A stretch of DNA of 64,000 nt from Luidia sarsii (taxonomy: Eukaryota > Echinodermata > Asteroidea > Paxillosida > Luidiidae), in assembly GCA_949987565.1 (NCBI GenBank), contig OX465102.1, positions 10,992,614-11,056,613 of the forward strand, read 5' to 3'. Under the pieces are notes generated by a model. It worked only from the letters and a program-made list of their open reading frames with translations. It was not told the origin of the DNA and did no database searches. This document shows positions 1-11,719 of the stretch, piece by piece; position 1 is the stretch's first letter, and the number at the start of each line of letters is the position of its first letter. The position numbers and the translations under genes are program-made.

Positions 1-900
1 TGATCGTAGCAATATACTAATGTAACACTTGGACTTGGTTTTTGTATACCGCTAGGTCTCTAGGCCTAGGTGGAGAAGTGTTACTTGGCGGTAGAAATAG
101 ACCGAGCACCACAGATAGCAAAGGAGACTACGAAGCTTCAAGATTGGGTCGATGGGTGGTTTATTTGAAACCCAGACTAACTTGACTGTTCGAGGTTTTG
201 CCAGCAGAAGGAGGCAAGGTGGAGAAATCTAACTTGGAAGGGGATGGGGACCTTTCTTTTATACATGGATAATGGACTCATAATGGGTTTGGGGTAATAC
301 CTAAAAAGGACTTGTTTCTATCATTTACTGAATATGCAATTATAGTTAAATCATTAAATGCTGAACAAGGGACGGGGTTGGATGAGAAACTATAGGGGAC
401 TGAATAATGAATAATGGATGAAAAGGTGGTTTTCCTAATAGGGGCATGTTCTTGTCTTGGACACTCTTTCTTAGAATAGTGACCATACCCATGATGTCAT
501 AGGAGACCTTGAAATGCCTATGGGGTTGGTCACTACCGGACTTGGTCCACAGGGGCATGGCTGGGGTGAACACTAGGTACTGGATTTAGGGCTTACACTA
601 ATTATTACAGTCTCCCTTTCGACTCACACGTTTTGTCCTGTCCGGGTTTTTATTTTTGTGTCGCAGGGGGACAAAATTGCATGCATGAGTATCGGCCGGG
701 CGTTTTAGCCGTGCATTGCAATGTTCAACCATGGAGGAAGGAACTCCATGGTTCAACTATATAACAAGTCGGCGGGGCCAAAGGGTTGTAGGTGTTCGAC
801 AAGACTCTTGAAGATACGTCCGGGATTGAAGACAGATTGATCGGGCTGACACGGCCACTAATGACAATACGAGTTGCCCTCAGATCTCGCGAACTAAAAG
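1..900. other. gene-free flank
   Basis: No ORF here looks like a gene and no recognisable repeat was found. It is ordinary mixed-composition sequence. Confidence 0.5.
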
Positions 901-908
901 AATCCGTA

Positions 909-970
909 CCCCACCTACACCCCCCCCACACACACCCACCCCACACACAATACTCCACACACACACACAA
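909..970. repeat. C/CA-rich simple repeat
   Basis: Runs of C alternate with CACA dinucleotides over about 60 bp. This is a microsatellite-like tract. Confidence 0.8.
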
Positions 971-1158
971 ATGTAGAGTGACAAAAAAGCCGTAGAGATG
1001 TCCGATTACGCCGGTCATCATGTTATTCGATTTTACATACAATGTACTCTTATTAATTTAGTTACCAGGTATTTATTGTTCGTGAGAGTTTAGCAAGTTT
1101 TGAAAATGGCGCGTATATTCAAAACCCCTAGCGTGGCGGTCGTAGGCACTGCAAACAA

Positions 1159-1315
1159 GGGCGATTCGCAATAGTGCGCACTCAGGAGTTTGCAATGCGT
1201 TGCCAAATCACAATGTGAGGAATCTGTCGAGACGTGCATTGGGTCAACAGATTCCGCTTATCGTGATTGGCCAACACGTTACAAACTCTTGAGGGCGCAC
1301 TCTTGTGATTCGCCC
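1159..1315. mobile_element. MITE-like element with long terminal inverted repeats (family A)
   Basis: The left end (GGGCGATTCGCAA, then AGTGCGCACTCAGGAG) is an imperfect inverted copy of the right end (ACTCTTGAGGGCGCACT, then GTGATTCGCCC). The inverted repeats are about 40-55 bp in a 157-bp element. A second, shorter copy lies at 45845-45948, which shows this is a dispersed family. No coding capacity and no clear target-site duplication were seen. Confidence 0.65.
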
Positions 1316-1577
1316 GTATTGGCCCAGCGTGAAGTAGCTATTCCCATTTCTTTTTTTGCTAACGTAAATTTATCGTATCACCACTTACAGTTTTTGTCAA
1401 CAAATCAACACAATCCTCGTCTGGTGTATATAGCATAATTATTCACCGTCACTAACCGACGTTATTGGTTATAAATCTACTGTCTATAGGAAGCTCGCGA
1501 ACATGGCCGGATTTTTCAAAAAGGGGAACTTTTCCTGTTTGCCCTGTTTTGTTTTCTGGAAAATTATAGTATAGAGG

Positions 1578-1655
1578 GGTAGATTGTTTGATCTCAGCAG
1601 GACGATGCCAAAGGCGGGAAAAAACTTTGCATTTGAGAAAAGGTCGTGCTGTCTG
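1578..1655. repeat. possible highly decayed PLE-end palindrome
   Basis: The left part resembles the minus-strand arm (TTTGATCTCAGCAGGAC) and the right part resembles the plus-strand arm (TTTGAGAAAAGGTCGTGCTG) of the palindromic elements at 20.4-21.1 kb. Decay is heavy, so this is tentative. Confidence 0.3.
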
Positions 1656-1659
1656 TTGG

Positions 1660-2950
1660 CCTCTGGGTGTTTCAGATTTGAATGAATTGGATCGACAATG
1701 CTTTTCTGTGCCATGGCTGTGTCGTTTTTCATTTCCGCTGCACTGAATTGCTTCCAAGGACCGACCGAGTTTTGTTCAAGGGAGTTTATTCAATTCCCAG
1801 CATGGACGGAAAACAAGCTCGCGTATAATCTCCGGCCGCCTGCCTTGAGCAGTTCCTGATCGATGACCCAAATATTAATGTGCAGATCGCTAGGATTGTC
1901 ATACTCCGAGAGGCCAGGCGAAAGTTGTTTGTAAATCAGCGGTGGGAGGGATCACCCGGTGGCTGTTTTTTTATTTACCCGCCACCGTGCCGTAACTCTC
2001 CCGCTCCACCCTGTATCGGTGAATTCATCAGACCTTAATGAGATGCAATTGTGTAACCACCGACCGCGAATCTCAAGAGAATTGCGGAGGGCCAGGGTAG
2101 AGGGGGTGATTTTTTTTTTCCCACTCCAGAGTTCGAGCGTCAAGACTCGACAACATTGTCGGGGTGGTTCCATCGATGCAGGGAGGAACCACGGCAGGCG
2201 CCAGGTTCTGTCGACAGGTCGCTCGAACTTCCAAAAGCCCAGTCTCCGCCGGAACGAGGTTGTGCCAAACGCCGTGCGTTTGGGGACGATGCGAGAGGGC
2301 GCCCTTCATCCATCATCGCCGCGCAGCTGCGGACGTACGGCCTTGGCTCCATATGGGATCTGGCAAAGAGGCTCGTATATATATACGCACCGACAGCGCG
2401 CGGTGCTCAATAACGCTGTCATTTTCACCATCGGCAGTGAACCCTGTTTTCTCGCTGCCTGCACTCGGCATCTAAATCCGAATTTACGCTCAAAACTGCT
2501 TGTAGCGTGTGATGACAATAATACCCCCCCCCCATGTATAAATACCATTCTTCGAGCGAACTGCCAGTAAATCGATGTATTTGTTAGTTGGACTAAGAAG
2601 CAAAACAAATTGTAGGGGTTTGGACAGGGTCAATAGGATGAGACACAGAGAGGGCTGAGATTAATTCTCCACGTCAGCGTCATACCTGGCGACGCGCGTA
2701 ACACGCCCAGTCCCGGATCAGCCGGCCTGTTATTCGCCGGAATGCTGGAGGGAATGTAAGAAACTTGTTTTGATTACAGAAACCGGGATTACCCTGTTTT
2801 GTTTTTTTAGAGGAAATGCCAAACGGTGACGATGTGCAAATTACTGGGGGATTGATTTTATAATATAATAATTTTATAATATAATAATTTAGTCAATATC
2901 CACTAAAATAGTTCATAATTGCAAAGTACTCGCTGAATAACATCTCAAAG
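1660..2950. other. gene-free stretch
   Basis: A 203-codon open frame (1959-2570) has no recognisable domain and low-complexity content, so it is not called. No repeat was recognised. Confidence 0.4.
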
Positions 2951-2953
2951 GTT

Positions 2954-2998
2954 AGAGGGCCTGATGTTTCGATCCCAGCAGGACTTTGCTTGAAGGCA
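2954..2998 (-). repeat. PLE 3'-end motif relic (single arm)
   Basis: On the minus strand this reads as the AGGAC...GATCGAAACATCAGGCCCTCT block found in the other PLE ends. GAAACGTC has drifted to GAAACATC and the upstream strand is decayed. Confidence 0.55.
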
Positions 2999-3339
2999 AT
3001 GAATTAAGAATGATTTTTCGGATACTACAAACAATTCCATCTGAACGATGAATTAGTTTCAACAATCCAGTCGACGGAATTATCGTTCACGTTTCCACTA
3101 AGACAAGCCATGTGGATGCTTGGGATCCGATGAAAAGGGACGGCCGAGGCTCTGAGCCTGTCCGAGGCAACGGGCAAGTTGCCTTCCGGGAAAGCGGTGG
3201 CGTGGCACATCAGCTGATGGTTGAATGCAACAGCCGTCGACGGCCCGACGGCATTCGAGTAACAGCCGTCGGCGGCTGTCGCCACTCCCGCTGATCCCCC
3301 CCCCCACCAACACACACACACACCGCGGCCGCGGCGCCG

Positions 3340-3370
3340 TATAAAACGGGCAGTATGCGCCGGCTCAGCT
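3340..3370 (+). promoter_or_regulatory. TATA box plus initiator of the GPCR gene
   Basis: TATAAAA starts at 3340. An initiator-like CTCAGCT has its A at 3366, about 26 bp downstream, which is normal TATA-to-start spacing. This predicts a roughly 163-nt 5' UTR with no upstream ATG before the start at 3529. The element placement is seen; the transcription start itself is inferred. Confidence 0.6.
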
Positions 3371-3415
3371 GTTAGTTGCATCTGGAACACGCCGAACACA
3401 CTCACGGACGGGACG

Positions 3416-3444
3416 GCCGGCCGACCGACCGACCGACCGACCGA
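3416..3444. repeat. (CCGA)n microsatellite in the GPCR 5' UTR
   Basis: About six tandem CCGA units lie between the predicted transcription start and the start codon. They are GC-rich and length-variable in principle. Confidence 0.8.
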
Positions 3445-3528
3445 GGGCGGTCCACTCAACAGCTACCCGGATACGACTCGGGAACCGCACGGACCCCGGT
3501 CCGGGGTTTGTGGGTGTGTAACAGCAGC

Positions 3529-4719
3529 ATGAATTTCAGCATGAATTTCACGGGGAACGCGAGCTCCCGGTGCCACGCCTCCTACCTCGTCAGCAGCGAG
3601 ACGGACGCGGACGGGTACGAGTACAGCCCGGCCGAGCGGACGCTGCGGACCGTTGTCATGCCGGTCATCCTCTGCCTGGGACTCCTGGGCAACCTGGGCT
3701 TCATCTTCGTCCTCTGGCGGGTCACCTGGATGCGCACCACGCTCAACTTCTTCCTGACCAACCTGGCCGTGGCCGACATCGTCATCCTGACCGTGTCCGT
3801 CATCGAGAAGGTGGTGGGCTACCTGACGTCGCCGGTCTTCTTCGACGAGTACTTCCTGGGCGCGGCCGGCTGCGTCCTGGTGCCGCTCGTCAAGGACGTC
3901 TGCTACTTCGCCTCCGTCTCGCTGGTGACCCTGGTGACGCTGGAGCGCTACTACGCCACCTGCCACCCGCACGTGCACCGGGAGCGGAGCACGCGAGCCC
4001 GGCCGATACGCCTGGTGGCCACCGTCTGGTTCCTCTCGCTCGCCCTCGCCTGCACCATCATCCCCAGCAACAGTGTCTTCTACCTGGCCTGCCTGACCTG
4101 GCCCGCGCTGGAGAAGTACGAGAGCTACCCGGACATCATGGGCATCTGCCTCTCCGTCGACCTCCACTCGGAGAGCAAGCCGGCCAAGAACTACGCCGAC
4201 GCCATTCACTGCGTACCCTTCGTCGGGGCCATGCTCGTCAACGTCATCTTCTTCAGCCTCATCGTCCGCGCGCTCAACAGCATGGTCGCCCGCGCTCAGC
4301 GGTCCGGCTTCAGCGACCGCAGTCAGCACATCCGGGACCGCGTGAGCCGAATGCTGGTCATCAACGGCATCGTGTTCTTTCTGTGCCTCGCCCCGCGTCA
4401 CATCACGCTCATCTGCTTCCTCTTCAGCCCGGACGGCGCGCAGAAGGAGGACTTCGTCTGGATGCAGGTCTGCCGCGTCCTCGTCTACGTCAACTCGGCC
4501 GCCAACCCGGTCGTGTACAACGTCACCAACGTGCGCTACCGCAAGGCCTTCCACTACGCCTTCACCACCAGGCGGGGCCACAGCCAGCTGAAGAACTACC
4601 TGACCCGCCGGCCCTCCAGCAACATGGAGATGAACAACCGCGGCAACACGGGCACGAGGGCCACCTCCAACGCTCACACCTCCACACAGCCGGCCAAAGG
4701 CGCACCGAGTACTTTCTGA
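3529..4719 (+). CDS. class A (rhodopsin-like) peptide-type GPCR, intronless
   Basis: The product is a 396-residue seven-helix receptor of the plasma membrane, expected to signal through heterotrimeric G proteins. The N-terminus has three closely spaced N-glycosylation sequons (N2, N6, N10). TM1 is about 41-64 (N55 of GN). TM2 is 73-97 with the LAVAD motif (D83). C115 at the start of TM3 probably pairs with C207 in the second extracellular loop. TM3 ends in ERY (139-141), the DRY variant. TM4 has W167, TM5 P230 and TM6 CLAP (286-289). TM7 is NPVVY (326-330), followed by helix 8. The usual TM6 toggle tryptophan is replaced by L287. The overall style resembles TRH, neuromedin-U and ghrelin-type receptors, but the ligand cannot be assigned. 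ATG 3529 is the first in-frame ATG, with A at -3; the frame upstream is open but has no ATG. GC-rich codons contrast with the AT-richer flanks. Confidence 0.93.
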   Translation: MNFSMNFTGNASSRCHASYLVSSETDADGYEYSPAERTLRTVVMPVILCLGLLGNLGFIFVLWRVTWMRTTLNFFLTNLAVADIVILTVSVIEKVVGYLTSPVFFDEYFLGAAGCVLVPLVKDVCYFASVSLVTLVTLERYYATCHPHVHRERSTRARPIRLVATVWFLSLALACTIIPSNSVFYLACLTWPALEKYESYPDIMGICLSVDLHSESKPAKNYADAIHCVPFVGAMLVNVIFFSLIVRALNSMVARAQRSGFSDRSQHIRDRVSRMLVINGIVFFLCLAPRHITLICFLFSPDGAQKEDFVWMQVCRVLVYVNSAANPVVYNVTNVRYRKAFHYAFTTRRGHSQLKNYLTRRPSSNMEMNNRGNTGTRATSNAHTSTQPAKGAPSTF

Positions 4720-5272
4720 AAAGACCGCACCAACCAGCAACCACGACTACGGTGTACAGAATGCCATCAGCCCATAGCCCTCGCAGAAGCACACAAATCA
4801 AGATCCAACGCGGCGCTTTCCATTTCTTTCTCTCACTTGAAACACTCTCGGTACCGTATAATTATTATTGGCCACCTGCAGCCTTCCCTGATCCTTACCA
4901 GGTCTAATTGGAGTCGCGCAGCACGTATCAAGGGTACCCTCCCCCTTGGCTGATGTTGTGCATGCATGCACATTCTTTTTAAATAACCCGTTTGGAGGGA
5001 GTAGTGAGAATTGGGCAGACATCGGCTTTGAATAAGAATAAGAAATCTTTCAGACGGCTTCGTTAATCACAGCACCCTGTCCTTTGACATGCAAAGTTAG
5101 CTTACCAAATTTTGCCCCCCCCCCGCAGTTTCAACCCATTTTTCTTTGCTCTTCGGCGATACCAGTTTTCGGTAAGTCTTTAACTTCCGTTATAGACCCT
5201 TATGTATATCATTCAAATCTTAGTATTTGTTTTATCCAGTTGTGAATTGGATCTACTGCATGCAAAGATTCA
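4720..5272. other. 3' flank of the GPCR gene
   Basis: This presumably includes the 3' UTR. No strong AATAAA was seen close to the stop codon. The first clear AATAAA is at 5657-5662, beyond a MITE copy, so the transcript end is undetermined. Confidence 0.4.
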
Positions 5273-5624
5273 AGCCCCTACACAACATTGGTAAGATCGA
5301 AAAATAGACATGCTCACATATTTACAGTTTGAAGATGGTTATGGTAGAAATCTCGCACTGCAATAGGTCTGCCTAAGATGCTGTATTGTTTTAGAAAAGA
5401 GTGAAGAAATAGTTTACGTCTCACCCCTAGATCCAAACGATTTTCCGGAACAATTAGTTGAATGCTGCATTTTCGCGAAACTGATGAAGCGGTTTTCACT
5501 AATTTCTCGAGACTCGGATGGCGGATTGAGCTGAAATGTTTACAGGTGTGCTATTCCATGCATATGTTGGATCAGACAACGTATGGATGCTATTCTTTGA
5601 CCTCGACCAATGTTGTGTTATCCC
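5273..5624 (+). mobile_element. 367-bp TTAA MITE family, diverged copy 1
   Basis: The left end AGCCCCTACACAACATTGGT and the right end ACCAATGTTGTG are inverted. The body matches the intact copies at 49981-50347 and 55340-56778. The right terminus has drifted and the TTAA duplication is lost. Confidence 0.75.
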
Positions 5625-5664
5625 AACAACTTTCAGTTCAACTTTGGAGTGGATAAAATAAATT

Positions 5665-7460
5665 TTGACAGTATCACTTGATTAGATGTTTTTCTCGTGC
5701 ACCAACTATTTATTAATAGATTGTACCAAGTCATCAAATGGCTACCTGTGTATTTTTGGAAACTCGTTCAAACATCACAATTATTAAAAATATTTAAACA
5801 AGTCAGCTGAACGCCACCCTTATGGTATTTGTGTGTGAAACAACTGTTCAATTAAAAATTGACCAGAATTGAAAAACAAATGTTTTTGATGCATAGACCA
5901 ATAACATATAGTCTTTTGTCAATTCCGACAAGATTGTATGCGGTCCATATACGGAAATGATGACGGCTACAAATGCCTTTTTAACGAATAAATGAGTGAA
6001 AATTGATCAGATTCTATTACTCTTCAAATTTAGGTGTATATGAACGAAATGTTTTCTCTCTCCGTCCGTTATATTTTTCATCAAATAGGAAAATTGTATC
6101 TCTCTTTTAGGTTTCTTTGACTCAACATTGACCCGAAATGTCGAGGACTTGCTGATGCACCGTTGCGATATTTTCATGACCGTTAATTATACACCGTTAA
6201 TTATAATTATTTGCATATGAGTTGAGCCTCTCTTCAATCAGGGATACCGAGGTTGTAGTCGTTAGCAGGATATGGTGTCGCTGGTCGCTGGCGGTTTGTT
6301 CATTTGGTTGATTTCCACGTTGTCTCACTCTGAACATACCGTAATGTCCTTTACTGTTGATTCTTATTTTAAGATAACCAGAAATACATCGTTGGACGCG
6401 TGTTTTGATGGGGTAGCGTCGGAACTTAACATGTCCGTATACAGTGCACTAGTATGACCCGTGCAAAGGACTGGTCACCATTTTAACGTTCTCACTCCTC
6501 AACCCAGTTTGACATCTGTCGTGCGCTCGCTCTGAGTAATTATTGAAAAGGTGTAAGTATCTTAAAAATGCAACAGATTAAAACCATGGGACAGATGGCA
6601 GATGTGAGTGCGGCTTTTGTAAGTGTTACATCAGAGAGCCAGAATGTACCTACGACTTTTCACTCAATACATTAGTGGCATCTAGAGTTGTCCAATAGGC
6701 TCGGTAAAAAAAAAGGAGTGTGGCGATATCGGTGCTCCGTGATTTGCCCGTTTGCCTGCTAGTGTAGGCGTCTCGTGTATAGAGACGGCTTGTGTGGCGG
6801 TTTGTGTAGGCCACTGTCTTGACCACCGAAGTGGTCGAGGACAAACCCTCAATAAATCACATTCTCCTCGACGCAAAAAAAACCCCATTATTACATAGGC
6901 CTATAATTATATATTTAGATATTTCCCTTTTTGAGCAATTCGTATTTCTACAGACCTCTAACACAATCCTTTATTTTGAATTTGTACTCTGCTACTTCTG
7001 CGATGAAAATGGGCTCTAAGTTGATTCATAAAATGACGTCCGACGGACTGAAAAGGGTTGACATGGCTACTGCTCTCTATTACAAATAGCAGCTGTTCAC
7101 AAAATAGCCTGATCTTATGAATAATTATCCACCAGATCAACACTGCTGTAGGAATGCTCAAGCATTTCTTTCAGAATATTTGGTGGATTGAGCTTGACTC
7201 GTCACTATTTGCTTCAATAGTTATGATAGCATTTATCTCATCGGAGCACCTGTTTGCTCGGTTCACCGGATCCTTGCATTAATATTCTTCCCAAATGCGT
7301 AGCTTTTTTTATTTGCTTTAGAGTTGTCCTGCTTTCGTAAGGGGACAGATTATTCAAATTGCTGTTATAAAATGTATTCAAATCGCTGGGTTTTTTCCTA
7401 CTGAAGCTCATGGTCCGATTATGCATTCCTTCGGTGAGAACAAAAAAAACACAACTGAAT
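5665..7460. other. gene-free AT-rich stretch
   Basis: Only short random frames are present. A small duplicated TTAATTATA motif lies near 6183-6207. No gene or recognised element. Confidence 0.5.
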
Positions 7461-7461
7461 A

Positions 7462-7853
7462 AACTGTGTCCTAAGATGGCGTAATGAGGCATCTACTCCA
7501 AAAGCCTTTTTCGAGAAAACGGCGTCTAAAGTCAAAGTATCGCCAAAATGCATGTCAAAATATATATATATATTTTTTGCATTTTGTTGTATAAGAGAAT
7601 CATCTGTCCGAAGGGAATTCGTAATTGTGTCTGTCCGTACGCTGCAATCTCTGCCGGTGCGCCTTCTGCGTGACCTCGAACTGTTCGGTTTTTTTCTCGA
7701 AAAGAGGTTTCTGTGACTGGGCGTTGTCGCGTCGTATTTGTCGCGTCGTAACTTTGGATTTCGGCAACGCATTGAAATAAACATGATATCCTTGGAAAGC
7801 TAATAAGGCACTCTCGACAACTCATACTTGGATGAGAATCATCGTTATGCCGT
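7462..7853 (+). repeat. dispersed repeat family B, copy 1
   Basis: It shares its whole length with 11003-11447: TGAGGCATCTACTCCAAAAG at the start, the AACTTTGGATTTCGGCAACG block, GGAAAGCTAAT, and a TTATGCCGTA end. An AT microsatellite (7561-7573) has expanded inside it. No coding capacity; class unknown. Confidence 0.75.
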
Positions 7854-7859
7854 ATGCAC

Positions 7860-9300
7860 GTAAACAGACGCTGAAATAAGGCCAGAGATCTCCACTGTAT
7901 GTGTTAGGGTCGGCTTCGATTGAAGCTGAAACTCGGATGATCACCATCTGTATATGCTTTCTTAATAGTCGTTTCAAAGCCAGCAGTTAATCACTCTCTG
8001 TGAAGAATCTGCACTCCCCCACCTTACTACACCCCCACCTTTTGATGAGGCAAACTATAACGATTCTGTTGGTCCGATAAACGCGGAATGTCAATGAAGT
8101 GTGCATTAATCACCTTTATAGCGCCAGTTCCCGTGACTTCTAACCGTGTTTGTTGAGATGAGGTCGTGCGCAGAATTAATGACTACAGACTTTGTCACGG
8201 ATCCCGACATGGCGAGTGCATTGATGATGAATTGATAACCGGTGATCTATCCGTAACCAGTGGTATTGGGACACTGTATTGTATTGCCAGATGAGTGCGG
8301 TTTCTCAACCGTAACTCTTCTTAGTTTAATGCCGACAGTCGTTGGAATGAAAAAAAAATTGTAAGGTTTATTTATTTCCTTGCTCGGTTTGGCTTTTGAG
8401 AGGGCAAACCTGTGAGGTAGGACTCGCATAGGATGTACGGTCCTTGATTGCTTCTCTAACGCGGTGGTCGATCGTGTAGAAAATAATTTATCGTATGTGT
8501 ATCACGCATGATGCAGCCGACAGTCTCGGGAAATTGACAAGAAAGGAATGGTCATTATCAGTCGACGTGTAAATTTCAGTATTGCATATTTTACATTGAG
8601 TATAGAGGAATAATGCGTTCGAGAAAGAATATTATAGTCTGCCTCGGGTCTCGAGACAATAGTCTTTTTAATGTGAAGACGACTCACATAACAGGGGCAT
8701 CCTTTGGCTCATGCCGAGGGAAGCGTACATGTCCGAATCGATAGACCTAATTTGGATCTCCTCCATCCCTTCGCCCCCTCTCTCTCTCGATCTCTTACCC
8801 GGCCCCAGAAATGAAATAAACCAATTTGGCCTATCGACATACCATCTTGCGCCGGGAACTTTAAAGGGGGATCAAAATGTTATGGAACGGCCCGGAATGG
8901 CCCACGCACCTAGCGGTGGCATTTTAAGATGTTGGGTTGGGGCCGGGGCATATTACAGCCAACAATATCCATATCAACGTGACAACGTCATTGTTATCAT
9001 TCCCGCAGGGACTGGCCCATGTGCAGTGTAAGGGGCCCTGTCTGTCACCCTGTATTCGCGTTGATGCGATTTTGAACAAGGCTCCCCCTCTCTCAGAATA
9101 ACCCTATGAATGATTTGAGACATACATTGTGTAGTGCAAATGTTTTTCCGTCCGTTGCCTCGCGTGTCCTCTAAAAACTAGGCCAGACAATCGACCTGAT
9201 AGTGCCCGTGGCTTTGAGCGCTGCATACAAGTCTTTTTTATGATCACTGTCTCGCTGTAGCGGGGTGGAGGAGGTAAAGGGTCGTATGCAATATCTGGCC
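7860..9300. other. gene-free stretch
   Basis: No gene-like frame and no recognised repeat. Confidence 0.45.
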
Positions 9301-9304
9301 GTCG

Positions 9305-9660
9305 GCTTTGTCCGTCGGTTGACTGGTTGGTTGTTTTTCGTCGATTGGTTAGTTGGTTGGTCGGCTGGTTGATTGGCTTGGTTGATTGGCTTGGTTGATT
9401 GGCTTGGTTGATTGGCTTGGTTGGATGTTTAGTTGGGTGAGTGGTTGATTGGTTTGTTAGCTTGTTTAGTGGTCAGTGCATGTGTTTGTTGAGATTTGTG
9501 GGTTTGGTTAGGGATAGGAGTAGGCTTTGATTTAGGGTTAGGGTTAGAGTTATTGGTTAATTGGTCGGTCGGTCTGTCGGTCGGTTGGTCGGTCGGTCTG
9601 TCGGTCGGTTGGTCGGTCAGTCTGTATGTCGGTCGGTTGGCTGGGTCGTTTGGCATAATA
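9305..9660 (+). repeat. TTGG/TCGG cryptic tetranucleotide repeat
   Basis: Interleaved TTGG, GATTGGCTTGG and TCGGTCGG(T/C)TG units run for about 350 bp, with looser TTGG-rich sequence to about 9950. Open frames across it on both strands are by-products of the repeat. Confidence 0.8.
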
Positions 9661-9959
9661 GGTTGGCATAATCTGGCTGCCTGGTTGCTAGGCAGGTTGG
9701 TTCAGCTTGTTTTTTCGGTTGTTTGCTTTGGTCGATAGCTTGGTCGGTTGAATGATTGATTGAGTTGTCGACTTGACTTGTTGGCTTGCTGATTAGTCGA
9801 CATGTCTGTGTGTCTTCGTTGCCGGTTGTATACGGCGGGCCTGTCGGGTCCTTTGATTTGACTGATGGTTCGTGTGTTGGTTAGATGGTTGATGCTTGTC
9901 AGTGTAGCTGGCTTTGCATGTGTATGCTTTGCATTTGTAAGTTGATTGGTGAGGCAGTT

Positions 9960-11000
9960 GTCGGCTAATCGTTCACTTCGTTGCTGTCGTTTGGTTTGGA
10001 TGAACACCCACAAAAAACCAAGAGTGGAGTGAAGACTGACCGACAGACACACAGACGAAAACAGACGACCGAACAGGACGTGAATGTGTTGTTTTCCCAC
10101 CAGCCGGATGCGGCATTTGAAAGAGCAGCAAAACTCGTTCTAGATCACGCAATGTCCAAACTGTATTCACACCAGGCTAGTGATTGAGGAATATCTGCTG
10201 TATTTACTCAGCTCAATCCGTCAAATAATGAGTGGAGAATCTCATTTTCTCCTTTTTTTCTGTTTTACAATGAATATTAAACCAATATGAAATAAACCGT
10301 TGCGTACTGCCCACCGACACAATTAATCACAACTATTTGATACAAATCTCAGAAAAAAGAGGGCTTGGCGCTTCGATGACAATATGGCCTTTCTGAAAGG
10401 CCGAATCTGAGATAGCCTATGTACATTTGTTTGGTCGTTAAAATCAGTGCGCAGTTTTGTCTTGCTTTTCGGATGTTTTATTTCAGTTAATACGGGTCTT
10501 GTTTAGGACACATAGTAATGTTTTAGGTATTTAAATTTTTCTGTATAACATGCAAAACAAAATTAAATGCAAATTTCCTTGTTTCTCTGTGCAATTGATA
10601 TTACTGTTCTAATTGGTGCAGACATTTTGTTCAACTGTTACTAGTGCGAAGAGTAATTTCTGTATGAAATTTTAGACGTGTACTCCCTTCTAGGTGCCGT
10701 GTTCTGTAAATAACTTTATGGACATAAAGACGTGTAAATATAAAGATGAAAGTCGAATGTTATCTTGGTTTTCGCTGGGAGCCTTCACTTTTTATCTCGA
10801 ATGAACACCGTGGCTATGATATTAAGCTATGCTGTGTGATATTTCATATCGTCATGTGCTAAAGCACCTCGTATGTGTTATGTAAACAAACGTATCACTT
10901 CCTCGTTCCATTTCTATGGTAATTGTCTTCGGTGAAACCAAAGACAGGCAACCTCATTGGCCGCTAAAGTAAGGGACACTTGTGAATAATTCGAGAACCT
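9960..11000. other. gene-free stretch
   Basis: AT-rich sequence with no gene-like frame or recognised repeat. Confidence 0.45.
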
Positions 11001-11002
11001 CT

Positions 11003-11447
11003 GGGACCTAAGAAGGCTTATTGAGGCATCTACTCCAAAAGTCCTTTCGAGTGAACGGCATCGAAAGTCAAAGTATTTTCAAAATGCATGTCAAAACCAT
11101 ATTTTCTTTGCATTTTCGGGGAGCTTATATGTACGAAAATCATCTGTCTGAAGGATTTTTTTCAACAAATGTCTGTAAATATTGAAATATCAGGGAATTT
11201 GTAAGTGCATCTGCGCGTACGCTTCAATCACTGTCGGCGCGCCGTGTGCATGAACTCGAACGTTAGAGCCGTTTTTTCTCGAAAAGTTGTTTCCGTGACT
11301 GCGCGTTGCCCCGTCGAATTTATTGCCTCGTAGCTTTGGATTTCGGCAACGAATGGAAATAATTTTGACATAATTGGAAAGCTAATGAGGGACTCCTTGC
11401 AGGGAAATCTGCAATGTTGGACTAGAATGTCCAATGTTTATGCCGTA
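11003..11447 (+). repeat. dispersed repeat family B, copy 2
   Basis: It is collinear with 7462-7853, with a longer middle section (about 50 bp extra) around 11150-11210. Copies of the family are therefore 390-445 bp. Ends at TTATGCCGTA, just 14 bp before a MITE at 11461. Confidence 0.75.
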
Positions 11448-11460
11448 GCGAATCACAATT

Positions 11461-11711
11461 GTGACCCGGCACAGCGTAATGAGGAATAACCCCATTTTTG
11501 AGATTTTGAGGTTTTCTAATGATGTAAAAGAGTATACCATTAGCTTTCAAATGATATCAAATTATAAAATCCTCTTAAATACTTAAAATATCCAAAAATA
11601 CAAAAAAGAAAATTTATTTGTAATCGAATTGTGAAGATACTTTAAGTTCAGGCGTTGTTTACTCGAAAAGTGTTTTGGTGGGATATTCCTCATGTCGTTG
11701 TGCCGGGTCAC
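11461..11711. mobile_element. about 253-bp MITE family C, copy 1
   Basis: The element begins GTGACCCGGCACA and ends with the exact inverse TGTGCCGGGTCAC; imperfect inversion extends to about 28 bp (ATGAGGAATA). It is flanked by AATT on both sides (11457-11460, 11712-11715), a 4-bp target-site duplication. Copies 2 and 3 lie at 46588 and 47216. Non-autonomous DNA transposon; superfamily not assigned. Confidence 0.9.
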
Positions 11712-11719
11712 AATTTCTC

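Noticed and set aside
1959..2570. 203-codon + strand frame
   Set aside because: No domain, irregular composition, and overlapping frames of similar quality on both strands.
3376..3528. N-terminal extension of the GPCR frame
   Set aside because: The frame is open but contains no ATG, and it lies within the predicted 5' UTR. The first ATG is at 3529.
3463..4740. 425-codon minus-strand frame opposite the GPCR
   Set aside because: Antisense shadow of a GC-rich coding region. It has no domain, whereas the + frame has a complete receptor signature.
9532..9548. Telomere-like TTAGGG units
   Set aside because: Only two to three units inside a TTGG-rich tract, so not a telomere.
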